Origin: Natronorubrum texcoconense
Lineage (GTDB): Archaea; Halobacteriota; Halobacteria; Halobacteriales; Natrialbaceae
Assembly (NCBI RefSeq): GCF_900100335.1
Contig: NZ_FNFE01000001.1
Location: 1,239,753 to 1,303,752, forward strand
Reading direction: 5' to 3'
Length of the DNA stretch: 64,000 bases
Each line of letters starts with the position of its first letter. Positions within the stretch are counted from its first letter, which is position 1. Of this stretch, positions 29,496-38,299 are shown piece after piece. The notes below the pieces were generated by a model. The model saw only the letters and a program-made list of their open reading frames with translations, made no database searches and was not told where the DNA came from. A program made the position numbers and the translations under genes.

Positions 29496-30074
29496 TCAGT
29501 CGTCGTCGCCGTCGTCGATATCGATCGACGTTCCGGACGAAATGTTCGTCGATTGTGACGTGTTCGTCGTGGACTGGGTGACCACCGAGCTGGTGGTCGA
29601 ACTCGTCGTAGACTGAGTGACGTTCGCGGTCGCGTCGGCTGACGACTGAACCACCGTCGTCGACTCCGAATGTGTCTCGCTATCGGATACTGCCCTCATG
29701 GAGACCGAAACGTCGGCTTCAGCGTCGGTGATCACCTCGATGGTAGTGGTTCCAGCATCGGCGTCGGGCGTGTGGACCACTACCCCCCACGGGAACGTCG
29801 CCGTCTCGGCTTCCGCGTCGGTGTCGGCTCGCTCCGCCGGAGGAGCGTCCGCCACGTTGGCGGCTGTCGTCACCGAGAGCGAGATGCGTCCCTCGGACTC
29901 GGCGAGTATTTCGACGTTCGTGTCGCCCGATTCGGGATCGGTCTGGTGGGTAATCGTTCCCCACGAAAAGTCGGTCGTTGTCATATCAGTTGCAGGGTTT
30001 CCGGGTTGTCCGTTGGCGTGATCCTCGGTGAGCGTGGTCGCTTTTGGTTTGGGAACCGTAACTCCTTGAACCAT
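29496..30074 (-). CDS. Two-repeat acidic protein with Ser/Thr/Gln-rich tail
   Basis: This 192-residue protein has no signal peptide. Residues about 33-70 (DFSWGTITHQTDPESGDTNV) and 93-130 (TFPWGVVVHTPDADAGTTTI) are two copies of one beta-rich unit. The tail is a Ser/Thr/Gln low-complexity stretch (VTQSTTSSTTSSVVTQSTTN) ending in an Asp run. Function unknown. It lies next to the small secreted-protein cluster and could be a surface or intracellular scaffold protein. A start at an internal Met (MTTTDFSWG) is possible. Confidence 0.6.
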   Translation of the reverse strand: MVQGVTVPKPKATTLTEDHANGQPGNPATDMTTTDFSWGTITHQTDPESGDTNVEILAESEGRISLSVTTAANVADAPPAERADTDAEAETATFPWGVVVHTPDADAGTTTIEVITDAEADVSVSMRAVSDSETHSESTTVVQSSADATANVTQSTTSSTTSSVVTQSTTNTSQSTNISSGTSIDIDDGDDD

Positions 30075-30625
30075 CGACAGCGAAACTCACACCGGATCAC
30101 GACTGCTGTTCGTTGGACCGTGTCGAGTCGTCTGGCGATCTCTCGCTACCTCGTCAATGCAGATGGTTCGGTTTGAACCGTGGGGATCGTTTTCCCAGTA
30201 CTCGGTCGCTACTACGCGGCTCGCGACCCATGACGAACGGGCGTTCGGAAGCTCGAGCGACCGTGCAACCGCGCACCTCTCGGTCGGCATCGTACGAGAC
30301 GGTTCGAAACGGTGGCTGCTGCTCGAGGTCGTATCGGCGGCAGTCGAATTCGCAGGTCCACCGGACAGTGGGTAGTATTGCCGTTCGGAATCCAGATACA
30401 GCCGTCTTGATTCGGATTCTCGCCGGCTGGTTGCGGAGTCCGTTTCTAGCCGATAGAAACGTGTCTGAACGGGTCAGTTGGTTTAGTTTGAGCGGATCCG
30501 GGGGGTTAGCTGGTATTCGCTATCCGCACACGTGATACGGCGTATCGCCTCGCCGTTTTCGGTCACACTGATCGCTCTGGGGTGCGGTAAAATAAATAAA
30601 TTGGAATAACCGTTGCAGCTCCCAA
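30075..30625. other. Intergenic region of 550 bases, no clear gene
   Basis: Open frames exist (for example 30157-30375 on the plus strand), but their residue composition is not acidic and no motif or start signal supports them. It lies upstream of the 29496-30074 gene and downstream of the first paralogue. Confidence 0.45.
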
Positions 30626-31147
30626 TTACAGGATCAGGCCGAAGCCGTTGTCGAAGTCATCGACATCGATGTTGACATCGACACCAACACCGGCGTCACC
30701 ACCGTCGCCACCGTCGCCGCCTTCAGCGGCCGTGGTCGCGTCTGCGTCAATTGCGTTACCCTGCTCGACGTCCTGAGACTGCCCCACAGCAGCCGTGGAC
30801 TCGGACACAGCCGTGGACTCAGCGCCACCGGCAGCGAAGTCATCAGCCGCACCTTTGTCCTTCGGGTCGTGTTTGTCGTTTGCAGCAGCCTGTCCGTCGC
30901 CGTCACTCACTGCGGCCGACGTTGCAGTCGACTCTGAGCTAGCCTCTCCGACCTGCTGGTTCGCGTTAGTCTGATCGAAGTCCTGCACCGTTGCTGCAGC
31001 CGCATCGCCACCGTCGCCACCGTCACCAGCTGTGATGTTGTCGGTGTCAATATTGATGTCCTGTGCTGCAGCAGTTCCTGCGAACCCCATAAACATGAGG
31101 CCGCCGACCATTGCTACCGTCAGTGTAACTGCGAGTGCTCGATTCAT
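30626..31147 (-). CDS. Secreted Gly/Asp-block protein, paralogue 1
   Basis: This 173-residue protein has a Sec signal peptide (MNRALAVTLTVAMVGGLMFM, then GFAGTAAAQ). The mature part has mirrored halves: beta-like DINIDTDNIT, Gly block GDGGDGGDA, and Gln/Asn unit VQDFDQTNANQQVG; then Gln/Asn unit QSQDVEQGNAIDADATT, Gly block GGDGGDGGDA and beta-like GVDVNIDV. Between them is a longer charged insert (DKHDPKDKGAADD) not found in the other two copies. The Q-x-x-N-Q pattern recalls curlin repeats, but homology is unproven. The start is chosen by the conserved signal and shared leader. Confidence 0.75.
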   Translation of the reverse strand: MNRALAVTLTVAMVGGLMFMGFAGTAAAQDINIDTDNITAGDGGDGGDAAAATVQDFDQTNANQQVGEASSESTATSAAVSDGDGQAAANDKHDPKDKGAADDFAAGGAESTAVSESTAAVGQSQDVEQGNAIDADATTAAEGGDGGDGGDAGVGVDVNIDVDDFDNGFGLIL

Positions 31148-31200
31148 TTGTGTTAGGTCTGGCACCCATCACAGCACACCGAATCGCTCGCGGATGCTGT

Positions 31201-31247
31201 GACGCGTTGCCCAGTCGGGACGAATCACCGACTCCCACTTATACCCG
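31201..31247 (-). promoter_or_regulatory. Conserved promoter and leader box, paralogue 1
   Basis: A TATA box (GTATAAG on the minus strand, 31238-31244) is preceded by CCGTTCTCCGG and followed by a 22-base box (plus strand GACGCGTTGCCCAGTCGGGA, 31201-31220). The box spans the expected transcription start. The same arrangement precedes paralogues 2 and 3. The expected leader is about 65-70 bases. Confidence 0.7.
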
Positions 31248-31259
31248 GAGAACGGTTAC

Positions 31260-32174
31260 GGGAGGAATAGCTGGTTTAACGGATCGAACAGTGCCGTTTA
31301 GTCATTGTACGTGAGAATACACGTTCGGATCGGTGCTATTTGGTTACGCGAACGGGAGTGTTGCTCCGCCGTCGTCGTTCGTCTGATGAGCGTCTGCATT
31401 TGCACACGAGGCCCGTACCACTGATCGAACGCATGGAGCCGACAGTCACCGGCCGGCCGACAACCCAGTTGCTGCCTCCGAATGCGATCGACGTGCAGTT
31501 CGCGTGCCCAACCGTTTTTCGACGCGAGCCCCAACGAGCCGCCGAGACGGCGCCAGGAGCCAGTCGGGAGACATCGATCGGATAGCTATCGCCGCCGACG
31601 AGACGCAGGGCAGCCGAGAAACCGCCGTGTTTTGCGACCAGATACGACGGTTGGCAGCCGGGTCTTGACGATCGAACAGTTCGGTATCAGGTGGCCTCGT
31701 GACGATCACAGTGGACAGCCGGTACCGTCTGCGGGTGATATGGGCGGCGGTTTCGTCGACCGTCATCCGTACCGGCGCTCGGGTGCGTCGGGTTCGCTGG
31801 CGGCCAATCGCTCGACGCTGCCGGATTTTCCTTTGTACCCGGTCCTCGAGTGAACGGGGAGCGGTCGTCTTCCGAAACGCCGATACGAGTGGACTGGCAG
31901 ACGGCAACCGTCACGGCGCTCACCCTCGCTCTCCGCTCACTCGAGCGAATCTGCGTTCGACGTGTTTCGTACGCACAGACCGCTTCGATCGGCCGATTTC
32001 TCACCTCTATAGATTACGACGGAGCCACCGCGACGAGCGACAGCGAGCTCCTTCCTCGAGTCTGGGAATCATAGAGTGAGAGCGGGCGCTCACTGATTGA
32101 CGGCGTTCTGGGGCACCGATCGCCGGCGAAAAAAGGAATGATAGGGGCGGTTCGATAACCGCTACGACTACCGA
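31260..32174. other. Intergenic spacer between paralogues 1 and 2
   Basis: About 900 bases without a convincing gene. The stretch near 31500-31590 (GACGCGAGC ... CAGTCGGGAGACATCGATC) resembles one at 32980-33045 upstream of paralogue 2, so the duplicated unit seems to include upstream DNA. A plus-strand open frame at 31850-32074 has no support. Confidence 0.5.
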
Positions 32175-32606
32175 TTACAGGAGTCCAGCGAGGAGGAGGT
32201 CGATGTCGATACCGACATCGACACCGGCGTCACCGCCGTCGCCACCATCGCCGCCAACAGCGATCGTGGTTGCGTTCGCTTCTATGGCGTTCCCTTGGTT
32301 GACGGTCTGACTCTGGGCGACGACAGCTTCGGAACTGCTGCCTGCAGCAGAGTCAGCCCCACTACCGACTGCGTACGACTCCGCAGTCGACGTCGAGTCA
32401 GCTACGCCAACCTGTGCGTTTTGATTCGTCTGATCGAACTCCTGCACCGTCGCCGCAGCCGCATCGCCACCATCGCCACCGTCACCACCAGTGATGGCGT
32501 CGGTGTTGACGTTGATATCCTGTGCCGCGGCGCTTCCTGCGGCTCCCACGAATAAGAGGCCGCCGACCATTGCTACCGTCAGTGTAACTGCGAGTGCTCG
32601 GTTCAT
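32175..32606 (-). CDS. Secreted Gly/Asp-block protein, paralogue 2
   Basis: This 143-residue protein has nearly the same signal peptide (MNRALAVTLTVAMVGGLLFV) and mature start DINVNTDAITGGDGGDGGDA. The Gln/Asn units are VQEFDQTNQNAQVG and QSQTVNQGNAIEANATT, then GGDGGDGGDAGVDVGIDID and a short hydrophobic end (LLLAGLL). The compact linker (STSTAESYAVGSGADSAAGS) lacks the charged insert of paralogue 1. ATG 32606 is chosen by alignment of the signal peptides. Confidence 0.75.
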   Translation of the reverse strand: MNRALAVTLTVAMVGGLLFVGAAGSAAAQDINVNTDAITGGDGGDGGDAAAATVQEFDQTNQNAQVGVADSTSTAESYAVGSGADSAAGSSSEAVVAQSQTVNQGNAIEANATTIAVGGDGGDGGDAGVDVGIDIDLLLAGLL

Positions 32607-32667
32607 TGTTTCGTTCTGGAACGCATTACAGCTATGCGACACTGGGTTCCGGTACCAATGGTGCTGC

Positions 32668-32711
32668 GACGCGTTGACCAGTCGAGACGTATCACTGACT
32701 CCTACTTATAC
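32668..32711 (-). promoter_or_regulatory. Conserved promoter and leader box, paralogue 2
   Basis: A TATA box (32705-32711, minus strand) and the box GACGCGTTGACCAGTCGAGA (plus strand, 32668-32687) match those of paralogues 1 and 3 with two or three changes. Confidence 0.7.
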
Positions 32712-32759
32712 CCGGAGAACGGTTACGGGGAGGAATACCCGGTTTAACGGGTTGAACGG

Positions 32760-33887
32760 TCCATTTTGTAGTCACTGCGCGTGAGGGGCCATTGCTACCT
32801 GTTCGGCATTCTTCACCTACGTGGACAGATACGGTTCCATTCGCGGGTGTTCGTCGGGTAGGCACCTGTTTCGGCACTCGAACTCGGACCCCCGCTCGAA
32901 CGGATAGAGTCGCCGTCCGACGTCGGCCGATACTCCACTCGAGGCCGTCGAAAGCGATCGACGCGTATTTTACCCGTTCCTGGACGCGAGCTCGCAGCGA
33001 GATTCCGAGACGCTGCCGGACCCCAGTCGAGAGACGTCGATCAAGAGTCACAGCCGGCGAAAAATACGGCCTCGAGAGATGGACCTGTCTCGATGACTCG
33101 GTGCAAAACCGCGGCCGAACGGAGCCTCAACGATTGACCAACTCAGATTGCAGCGGAGATTCGGCACCAGTTCCGTCGATTCCAGCACGGTTTCCTCGAC
33201 TGCGATCCGTGGCGATGTGGCATCTCCAGAACACATCGCGTTCTGACGGTGAGTCGAATTAGTCATCTGCTGACCGTAGAGCGCTTTGCGTTCTAAAAGC
33301 CTGCACGAGAGCTCTGTACTCGTGTACATCGATACGTCTGCTGTCAGCCGTCCCTCGTTCTTTGCTCGTCGGTTACTGCACCAATCTACGGCGAGTTGCG
33401 GTAGTTGGTTCTCGAAACACAAGACTAGCAGCTCCGCGGCAGTCGATGGCACACGTCGAGGCCCTTTGCGACCCGCTCTCGCTCACATCGCTCGAACGAA
33501 TGGATCCCGACGCTGTTTGCGACCGAGTCTCCTCGGTGAGTGCCGGAGAGTCTCCCACGTCAGCCGAACGAGGGGTGGATAGTTCGATTACTCGTGCGGT
33601 GGTGGAGTCACGTCAGAGAGATTAGTACGATCGCCGACGAATCTGAAACGCCAGGGGCCCACAATAGACGGCGGTTGTTGCGGCCGTCGTAGGAACACGC
33701 CAGGCAGTAAGCGGAAAAGTAGATCACGAAAACGTGAACGGAGATAGGGCTACGGCCACTAGTATGTGAGTATCGATTACGGAGCGAATGGCTATCGGCT
33801 TGTTGGTTACTACCGGCTCTAATGTACCGACCGCCTCAAAAAATTCGGATCGTTAGGGAATGGTCAGATAATCGGCGCGGTTATCGA
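32760..33887. other. Intergenic spacer between paralogues 2 and 3
   Basis: About 1.1 kb without a convincing gene. Sequence near 32980-33045 resembles the spacer upstream of paralogue 1. A plus-strand frame at 33362-33625 is open but has no recognisable domain or start signal. Confidence 0.45.
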
Positions 33888-34358
33888 TTAGGTGTCGCCG
33901 TTGTTGTCGTTGTCATCGTTGTCGCCGTTGTCACCGTTGTCGTCACCGAAATCGAGATCGACACCGACATCGACACCGGCGTCACCGCCAGCGCCACCAT
34001 CGCCGCCAAGGGCGATCGTGGTCGCGTCTGCGTCAATGCTGTTTACTTGGTTGACGTTCTGATCCTGTTCGACGACAGCAGCGGAACTACTGCTTGCAGT
34101 AGAGTCAGCCCCAGAACCGGCTGCGAGCGAATCCGCAGTCGATGTGGAGTCAGCTACGCCGACCTGTGCATTTTCGTTAGTTTGATCGAAGTCCTGCACC
34201 GTCTCGGCAGCCGCATCGCCACCGCTGCCACCGTCACCGGCAGTGATCTCGTCGGTGTTGATGTTGATATCCTGTGCTGCAGCGGTTCCTGCGAACCCCA
34301 TAAACATGAGGCCGCCGACCATTGCTACCGTCAGTGTAACTGCGAGTGCTCGATTCAT
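33888..34358 (-). CDS. Secreted Gly/Asp-block protein, paralogue 3
   Basis: This 156-residue protein has the signal peptide and AAAQ site of paralogue 1, then DININTDEITAGDGGSGGDA, VQDFDQTNENAQVG, a Ser-rich linker, QDQNVNQVNSIDADATT and GGDGGAGGDAGVDVGVDLD. It ends with a unique Asp/Asn/Gly tail (DNGDNGDNDDNDNNGDT). That tail looks like a calcium-binding or disordered acidic run. It has the same mirrored architecture as the other two paralogues. Confidence 0.75.
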   Translation of the reverse strand: MNRALAVTLTVAMVGGLMFMGFAGTAAAQDININTDEITAGDGGSGGDAAAETVQDFDQTNENAQVGVADSTSTADSLAAGSGADSTASSSSAAVVEQDQNVNQVNSIDADATTIALGGDGGAGGDAGVDVGVDLDFGDDNGDNGDNDDNDNNGDT

Positions 34359-34407
34359 TTGTTAGGTCTGGCACGCATCACAGCTCCCAGATCACTGTGG
34401 TCGCTGA

Positions 34408-34451
34408 GACGCGTTGCCCAGTCGGGACGAATTACTGACATGCACTTATAT
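34408..34451 (-). promoter_or_regulatory. Conserved promoter and leader box, paralogue 3
   Basis: A TATA box (34445-34451, minus strand) and the box GACGCGTTGCCCAGTCGGGA (plus strand, 34408-34427) are identical in the box to paralogue 1. Confidence 0.7.
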
Positions 34452-34459
34452 CCGGAGAA

Positions 34460-35047
34460 CAGTTTCAGTGGGAATCGTTGATTTAGCAGGTCGAAAACGT
34501 ACTATTAGTTACGATCGACGAGTCTCTGCCCTACTTATGTGTGATTCTATCACTTCTACATTGATATTTCTGTCTCCGCTACTCCTTTTCATCACCGGCC
34601 TCGGTTCGCCGCGCCGTCCCCGAAACTGATCGCTGACAACGGTTCCGATGCTATTTCGTACGGGCTAACATATCAGTTTTCGTGATGAAACAGTACTTGT
34701 TTCGTAGAACGTTCGGGAGACGTGACATCGTCGTCGCCCGTACTGTATCGTGGGTTATCGGTTTCTCGAGAGCCCATCCGATGGCGGGAGCAGTCTCCGG
34801 CCGGCACTTGCGTTACGTCAGCGCAGACGCTCCCCGTCACAGCCGTCGTCGACCTCCAGAACGATTCAGCACGCCGATTCAGTGTCTCGCCAACACGTCG
34901 CGCGCTCGAACGTCGCCGTCGGAGGCGTAGCGCCCGTTCTCGAGGGCCCGACGGACACACGGCTCACTGGGACGAGATTGCCACGATCGTTTGAGAGTCG
35001 CTTTTCCGTGAAAAAAGTGTTTGGCGCTCGATCCTGTATCCGTGGCC
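34460..35047. other. Intergenic region, no gene seen
   Basis: Nearly 600 bases between divergent genes. Only the promoter of paralogue 3 (left edge) and presumably that of the lipoprotein gene (right edge) can be expected. No coding pattern or RNA fold stands out. Confidence 0.45.
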
Positions 35048-35542
35048 ATGAACCGACGCGACATCATCAGTCTTGGTGCCGGTGTCTGTGTCAGCGCCAT
35101 AGCCGGCTGTCTCGGGAGGACCGCGGATTCCGCGGACGGTGGGTCCGACAACGAGTCGCTGTGGGCCGACGAAGGGGAGAACACGTCGAACGGGGAGTCG
35201 TCGGCGGACGAGCCACTCGAGCGGATCGTGATCGGCGACGAGTCGGAGACGGACGCGGCGTACTCGCTCTACGTCCGGAACGCGTCGGACGACGAGCGGT
35301 CGGTCGAGATCCAGATCGAACACGACGAGGAGACCGTTCTCGATCGGACCGAAGACGTTCCGGCCGAGGCGTATCTCGAGGTCGCCCTGGTCGATTCGGG
35401 GACCTACGAGACGACCGTGGAGTCCGAGTCCAGTCAGAGTTCGGTGTCGATGACGCCACCGAGTGGCGACTGCGAGGAGTCACGGACGGTCATGACGCTC
35501 GGGGACGGCGGCATCGGCGTCGACACGTCGATAGTATGTTGA
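35048..35542 (+). CDS. Small Tat lipoprotein, unknown function
   Basis: This 164-residue protein has a twin-arginine start (MNRRDIISLGAGVCVSAIAG) and a lipobox ending at Cys21. An acidic linker and a single immunoglobulin-like beta domain follow (VIGDESETDAAYSLYVRNAS, then YETTVESESSQSSVSM). Haloarchaea carry many such lipid-anchored proteins of unknown role. ATG 35048 is chosen, as it puts RR at residues 3-4. Confidence 0.75.
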   Translation: MNRRDIISLGAGVCVSAIAGCLGRTADSADGGSDNESLWADEGENTSNGESSADEPLERIVIGDESETDAAYSLYVRNASDDERSVEIQIEHDEETVLDRTEDVPAEAYLEVALVDSGTYETTVESESSQSSVSMTPPSGDCEESRTVMTLGDGGIGVDTSIVC

Positions 35543-35891
35543 GCGAGGGAGTTCGTCGTCGTATCGGTCGAACGGACGGACCGCGAGGGGGCGATGGGAA
35601 GAACCGTTTCGGGTCGCGTAAGCATCCGGTAATTATGTGGTCCCACGGTGTGGCCGGTGGCATGCATCCGTTCCGACGCTCGACGCGGAATGACACTCCG
35701 TCGAGTCGACGACGCGACGGCGGGACGAACAGGGAGGCTGCAACTGGCGTACTTTCTACTTTGGGACGTTGCAACGGGACAGCGAGTGGACGGTCGGTCG
35801 CGGCTGGCTCGCTCGAGTATCGCCAGCAGAACGAACTGCCGGCATCGCGGACGTCTCCGTGTCGCCGCGCCGGCCGCCTCTCGAGTGATCC
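35543..35891. other. Intergenic region, no gene seen
   Basis: About 350 bases between the lipoprotein gene and the DUF4330-type gene with no supported coding frame. Confidence 0.45.
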
Positions 35892-36719
35892 ATGCCGCTG
35901 ATCGACGACGACGGGAACCTCTTCGGAGCCGTCAACGTCATCGACGCGATCGTCGTCGTCGTGTTACTCGCCGTGGTCGTCGCGGGAATCGCGGTCGTTG
36001 CGGCCCTGGGCGGCGGCGAGTCGGAGACGCGGTACGCGACGATCGAACTCGAGAACCAGCCCGACTACGTCGTCGAGCGGATGGATGAGGGCGACGTCGC
36101 GACGTTCGACGGCTCCGAGGACTCGATTACCGTAACCGACGTTCAAATTACCCCGTCACCGGCGGACGAAGGGAACAGCAGCCAACCGGACGTAACGATC
36201 CGCGCAGAGGTCGACGGCGAACGGATCGAGGACGAGGATCGGGAGGAGGATCGGTTCCAGGTCGCCGGTAATCCGCTCATGCTCGGCAACGAGATCCAGC
36301 TCAATATGGGGACGTACACCACGACCGGCACGGTTTCGGACCTCGGCCAGGAGGGGGAGACGCTCTCGGACGCCGAGGCGACCTCCACCACGCGGGCGGC
36401 GGTCGAACTCGAGAACGTCCGGCCGTCCGTCGCGGACGGGTTGGGAGAGGGCATGACCGAGACGATGCGCGGCGAGACCGTCGCGACCGTCGAGGACGTC
36501 GAGAGCGAGCCGGCGTCCGTCGTCTTACAGAGCGAGGACGGCAACATCTACGAGCGCGAGCACCCGCAGAATCGGGATGTGACGATGGTCGTCGAGTTGC
36601 AGACGACGGAAACCGAGACCGGCATCGAGTTCCGGGGTGAGCGACTCGGCGTCGGCTCGTCCATCGTCCTCAACTTCGACGGAATGAACGTTCAGGGCGA
36701 GGTGTCCGCGGTTGAGTAA
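35892..36719 (+). CDS. DUF4330-type membrane-anchored protein
   Basis: This 275-residue protein opens MPLIDDDGNLFGAVNVIDAI, the hallmark of DUF4330, followed by one transmembrane helix (VVVVLLAVVVAGIAVVAALG) and a large outside beta-rich domain. The domain ends with GERLGVGSSIVLNFDGMNVQ; the same lid-like motif appears earlier as NPLMLGNEIQLNMGTY. The function is unknown. The family is often near polysaccharide or sortase-type genes (recollection, not checked). It overlaps the next gene by 8 bases. Confidence 0.85.
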   Translation: MPLIDDDGNLFGAVNVIDAIVVVVLLAVVVAGIAVVAALGGGESETRYATIELENQPDYVVERMDEGDVATFDGSEDSITVTDVQITPSPADEGNSSQPDVTIRAEVDGERIEDEDREEDRFQVAGNPLMLGNEIQLNMGTYTTTGTVSDLGQEGETLSDAEATSTTRAAVELENVRPSVADGLGEGMTETMRGETVATVEDVESEPASVVLQSEDGNIYEREHPQNRDVTMVVELQTTETETGIEFRGERLGVGSSIVLNFDGMNVQGEVSAVE

Positions 36720-37491
36720 CGAGCTCGAGTCCGCGCGGGATCGGTCGGTCGTTTTGCGGGTGGTAAGGAGAGGTGGTGATCGAGTTCGATCGGCAGTCGG
36801 GGGGTCCGTGTTCGTGCAGGTGGGTTTGGATCGGGTCTCGAGCGTTCGGAATCGGGACGAGTCCGTTGGTGGGAGTCGACTCGAGCGCGCGCGTGAGGGG
36901 TCTCGGGCGCTTTCGGTGGTCTCGGGGAGTAAGGTGGTCTCGAGCGGGGTCGCTTTCGGGGATCGGATCAGGCAGTGGCGAGGTGAGTCGCGGCTCGTGG
37001 GTGTTGGTGCGGAGGGTCGAGACGTGGTGGAGTCGTCGTTTGCCTACCGGTGGCTCACCTCGGAGCCCGATCCGGAGGTGATCGTCATCGATCTCCGCGA
37101 GACGCGAGCGTTCGGGCCGCTGATTCGAGGGGTGGATCGCGGTGTGAGTGAGTTTACGGCGCGGAGTCGAACGTCGACCGTCGTGGGTGCCTTAGGATGG
37201 GTTGGGTCGGCGATTCGGGCACGACCGATTCAGGTCGTGAGTGCGGTCGTGTTGGCCATGGTGGTCATGTCGTTGGTTCTGATGGTACGTGTCGGATCGG
37301 TCTCACAATCGTTGCTTCTCGGACAGCTGCTGGTCGCCGGGCTGGCCGCGCTCGGGCTTCGGTCGCGGGCGAGTTTAGGGGCGTTACTCGAGACTCGAGT
37401 CGGACGAGGGATTGTGGCAGCGTTCGAACCGCCCGAGCCGCCCGAGCGTGTCGATGATGGGTCTCGACAGGATGCGGAAGATTCTCCGTGA
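36712..37491 (+). CDS. Membrane protein of unknown function, cotranscribed with the DUF4330-type gene
   Basis: This 259-residue protein has a basic, Ser/Arg/Val-rich first half (unusually basic for a haloarchaeon), then EVIVIDLRETRAFGPLI. Two hydrophobic helices (VVSAVVLAMVVMSLVLMV and LLLGQLLVAGLAALGL) and the motif LLETRVGRGIVAAFEPPEPP follow. The start is a TTG overlapping the upstream stop by 8 bases. No family recognised. Its last 60 codons are duplicated at 37740-37972. Confidence 0.65.
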   Translation: MSNELESARDRSVVLRVVRRGGDRVRSAVGGSVFVQVGLDRVSSVRNRDESVGGSRLERAREGSRALSVVSGSKVVSSGVAFGDRIRQWRGESRLVGVGAEGRDVVESSFAYRWLTSEPDPEVIVIDLRETRAFGPLIRGVDRGVSEFTARSRTSTVVGALGWVGSAIRARPIQVVSAVVLAMVVMSLVLMVRVGSVSQSLLLGQLLVAGLAALGLRSRASLGALLETRVGRGIVAAFEPPEPPERVDDGSRQDAEDSP

Positions 37492-37519
37492 CGATTTGGG
37501 CGTACTCCACTCGTCGAAA

Positions 37520-37735
37520 TGGTACTCTCGAAGAGACGCACACCCCGAAAGCCCCCAACGCGCTCGAGTCGGGGGGCTTGCTGCGCTCCTCACTCCTTGC
37601 AGTCATTTCGGTGCTTGCTGCGCCCGCCTTCCTCGAGCAACGGGAGAGCACGCTCTCCCGAGCCTCGCGAACGCTTCGCGTTCGCTCACCGCGTCGGCCC
37701 CTTTCAGTCCCACCCGACCGCGCGGTGGTCTGACG
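37520..37735. repeat. Hairpin-rich insertion between duplicated gene ends
   Basis: The stretch contains several self-complementary pieces: CCCCCAACGCGCTCGAGTCG beside GGGGGG, GGAGAGCACGCTCTCC (37644-37659) and GCGAACGCTTCGCGTTCGC (37668-37686). It has no coding pattern. Such palindromic GC-rich inserts are common between haloarchaeal genes; this one lies exactly between two copies of a gene end. Confidence 0.55.
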
Positions 37736-37739
37736 CGAG

Positions 37740-37972
37740 CCGTCACCGTAACGGGTCGGGCGACGATCCCGGAGCCGCTGCTTCTCGGGCAGCTTATGGT
37801 TGCCGGGTTGGCCGCCCTCGGGCTTCGGTCGCAGTCGAGTTTTGGGGAGTTACTCGAGACTCGAGTTGGGCAAGGGATTGTGGCAGCGTTCGAACCGCCG
37901 GAACGGGTTGACGACGAGTCGCGAGAAGGTGGGGAGGACGCTCGGCGAAACGCCGAGAACAGAACTAAGTAA
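37740..37972 (+). pseudogene. Second copy of the 3' end of the 36712-37491 gene
   Basis: The frame reads LLLGQLMVAGLAALGLRS, then LLETRVGQGIVAAFEPPERV and a new acidic end to a TAA at 37970-37972. It matches the C-terminal 60 residues of the upstream gene at about 85 percent by eye but has no start or first helix of its own. It could be the gene's original end, displaced by the hairpin insertion after a local duplication. Confidence 0.7.
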
Positions 37973-37994
37973 TTCTGGCCGAATGTATTACTTA
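37966..37994 (+). promoter_or_regulatory. Inverted repeat in front of vapB
   Basis: TAAGTAAT (37966-37973) and ATTACTTA (37987-37994) form an 8-base inverted repeat with a 13-base spacer; its right end overlaps the A of the vapB ATG. VapB-type AbrB antitoxins normally bind such palindromes to repress their own operon, so this is a likely operator. Confidence 0.6.
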
Positions 37995-38299
37995 TGTCCA
38001 GTAATACCAACGGCCCCGGTGAGGAGCGAGTTGTCTCCGTCACCGAAAAGGGGCAAGCAACGATTCCGAAGCGGCTCCGAGAGAAACACGGGATCCCGGC
38101 TCCCGGACGGGTGAAGTTCGTCGAGAACGAGAACGGCGAGATCGTCGTTCGAGCGGTCGGCTCGATGCGGGAGTTCCGCGGCCTCGAGCGAGACGGCGAA
38201 GAGGAACGCCCGGCAACGGCCGTCCTTCGCGACGAGCGCGAACGAGATAGACAGCGAGGCGAAGCGGTGGTAGAGCAGTTTGCTGAGGACGTGGAATGA
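37994..38299 (+). CDS. vapB: VapB-type antitoxin with AbrB domain
   Basis: This 101-residue protein has an AbrB/SpoVT swapped-hairpin domain (VVSVTEKGQATIPKRLREKH, residues 14-33, then PGRVKFVENENGEIVVRAVG). An Arg/Glu-rich helical tail follows (ERDRQRGEAVVEQFAEDVE), presumably wrapping the toxin. It overlaps vapC by 4 bases (ATGA). It would neutralise the PIN RNase and repress the operon. Confidence 0.88.
   Translation: MSSNTNGPGEERVVSVTEKGQATIPKRLREKHGIPAPGRVKFVENENGEIVVRAVGSMREFRGLERDGEEERPATAVLRDERERDRQRGEAVVEQFAEDVE

Noticed and set aside
30113..30535. 140-residue plus-strand frame in the 550-base gap
   Set aside because: Composition is basic and Ser/Arg-rich, unlike real proteins here, and no start signal or domain is visible.
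31850..32074. 74-residue plus-strand frame between the paralogues
   Set aside because: It starts at GTG with no promoter, has no recognisable domain, and similar spacer DNA near paralogue 2 does not keep the frame.
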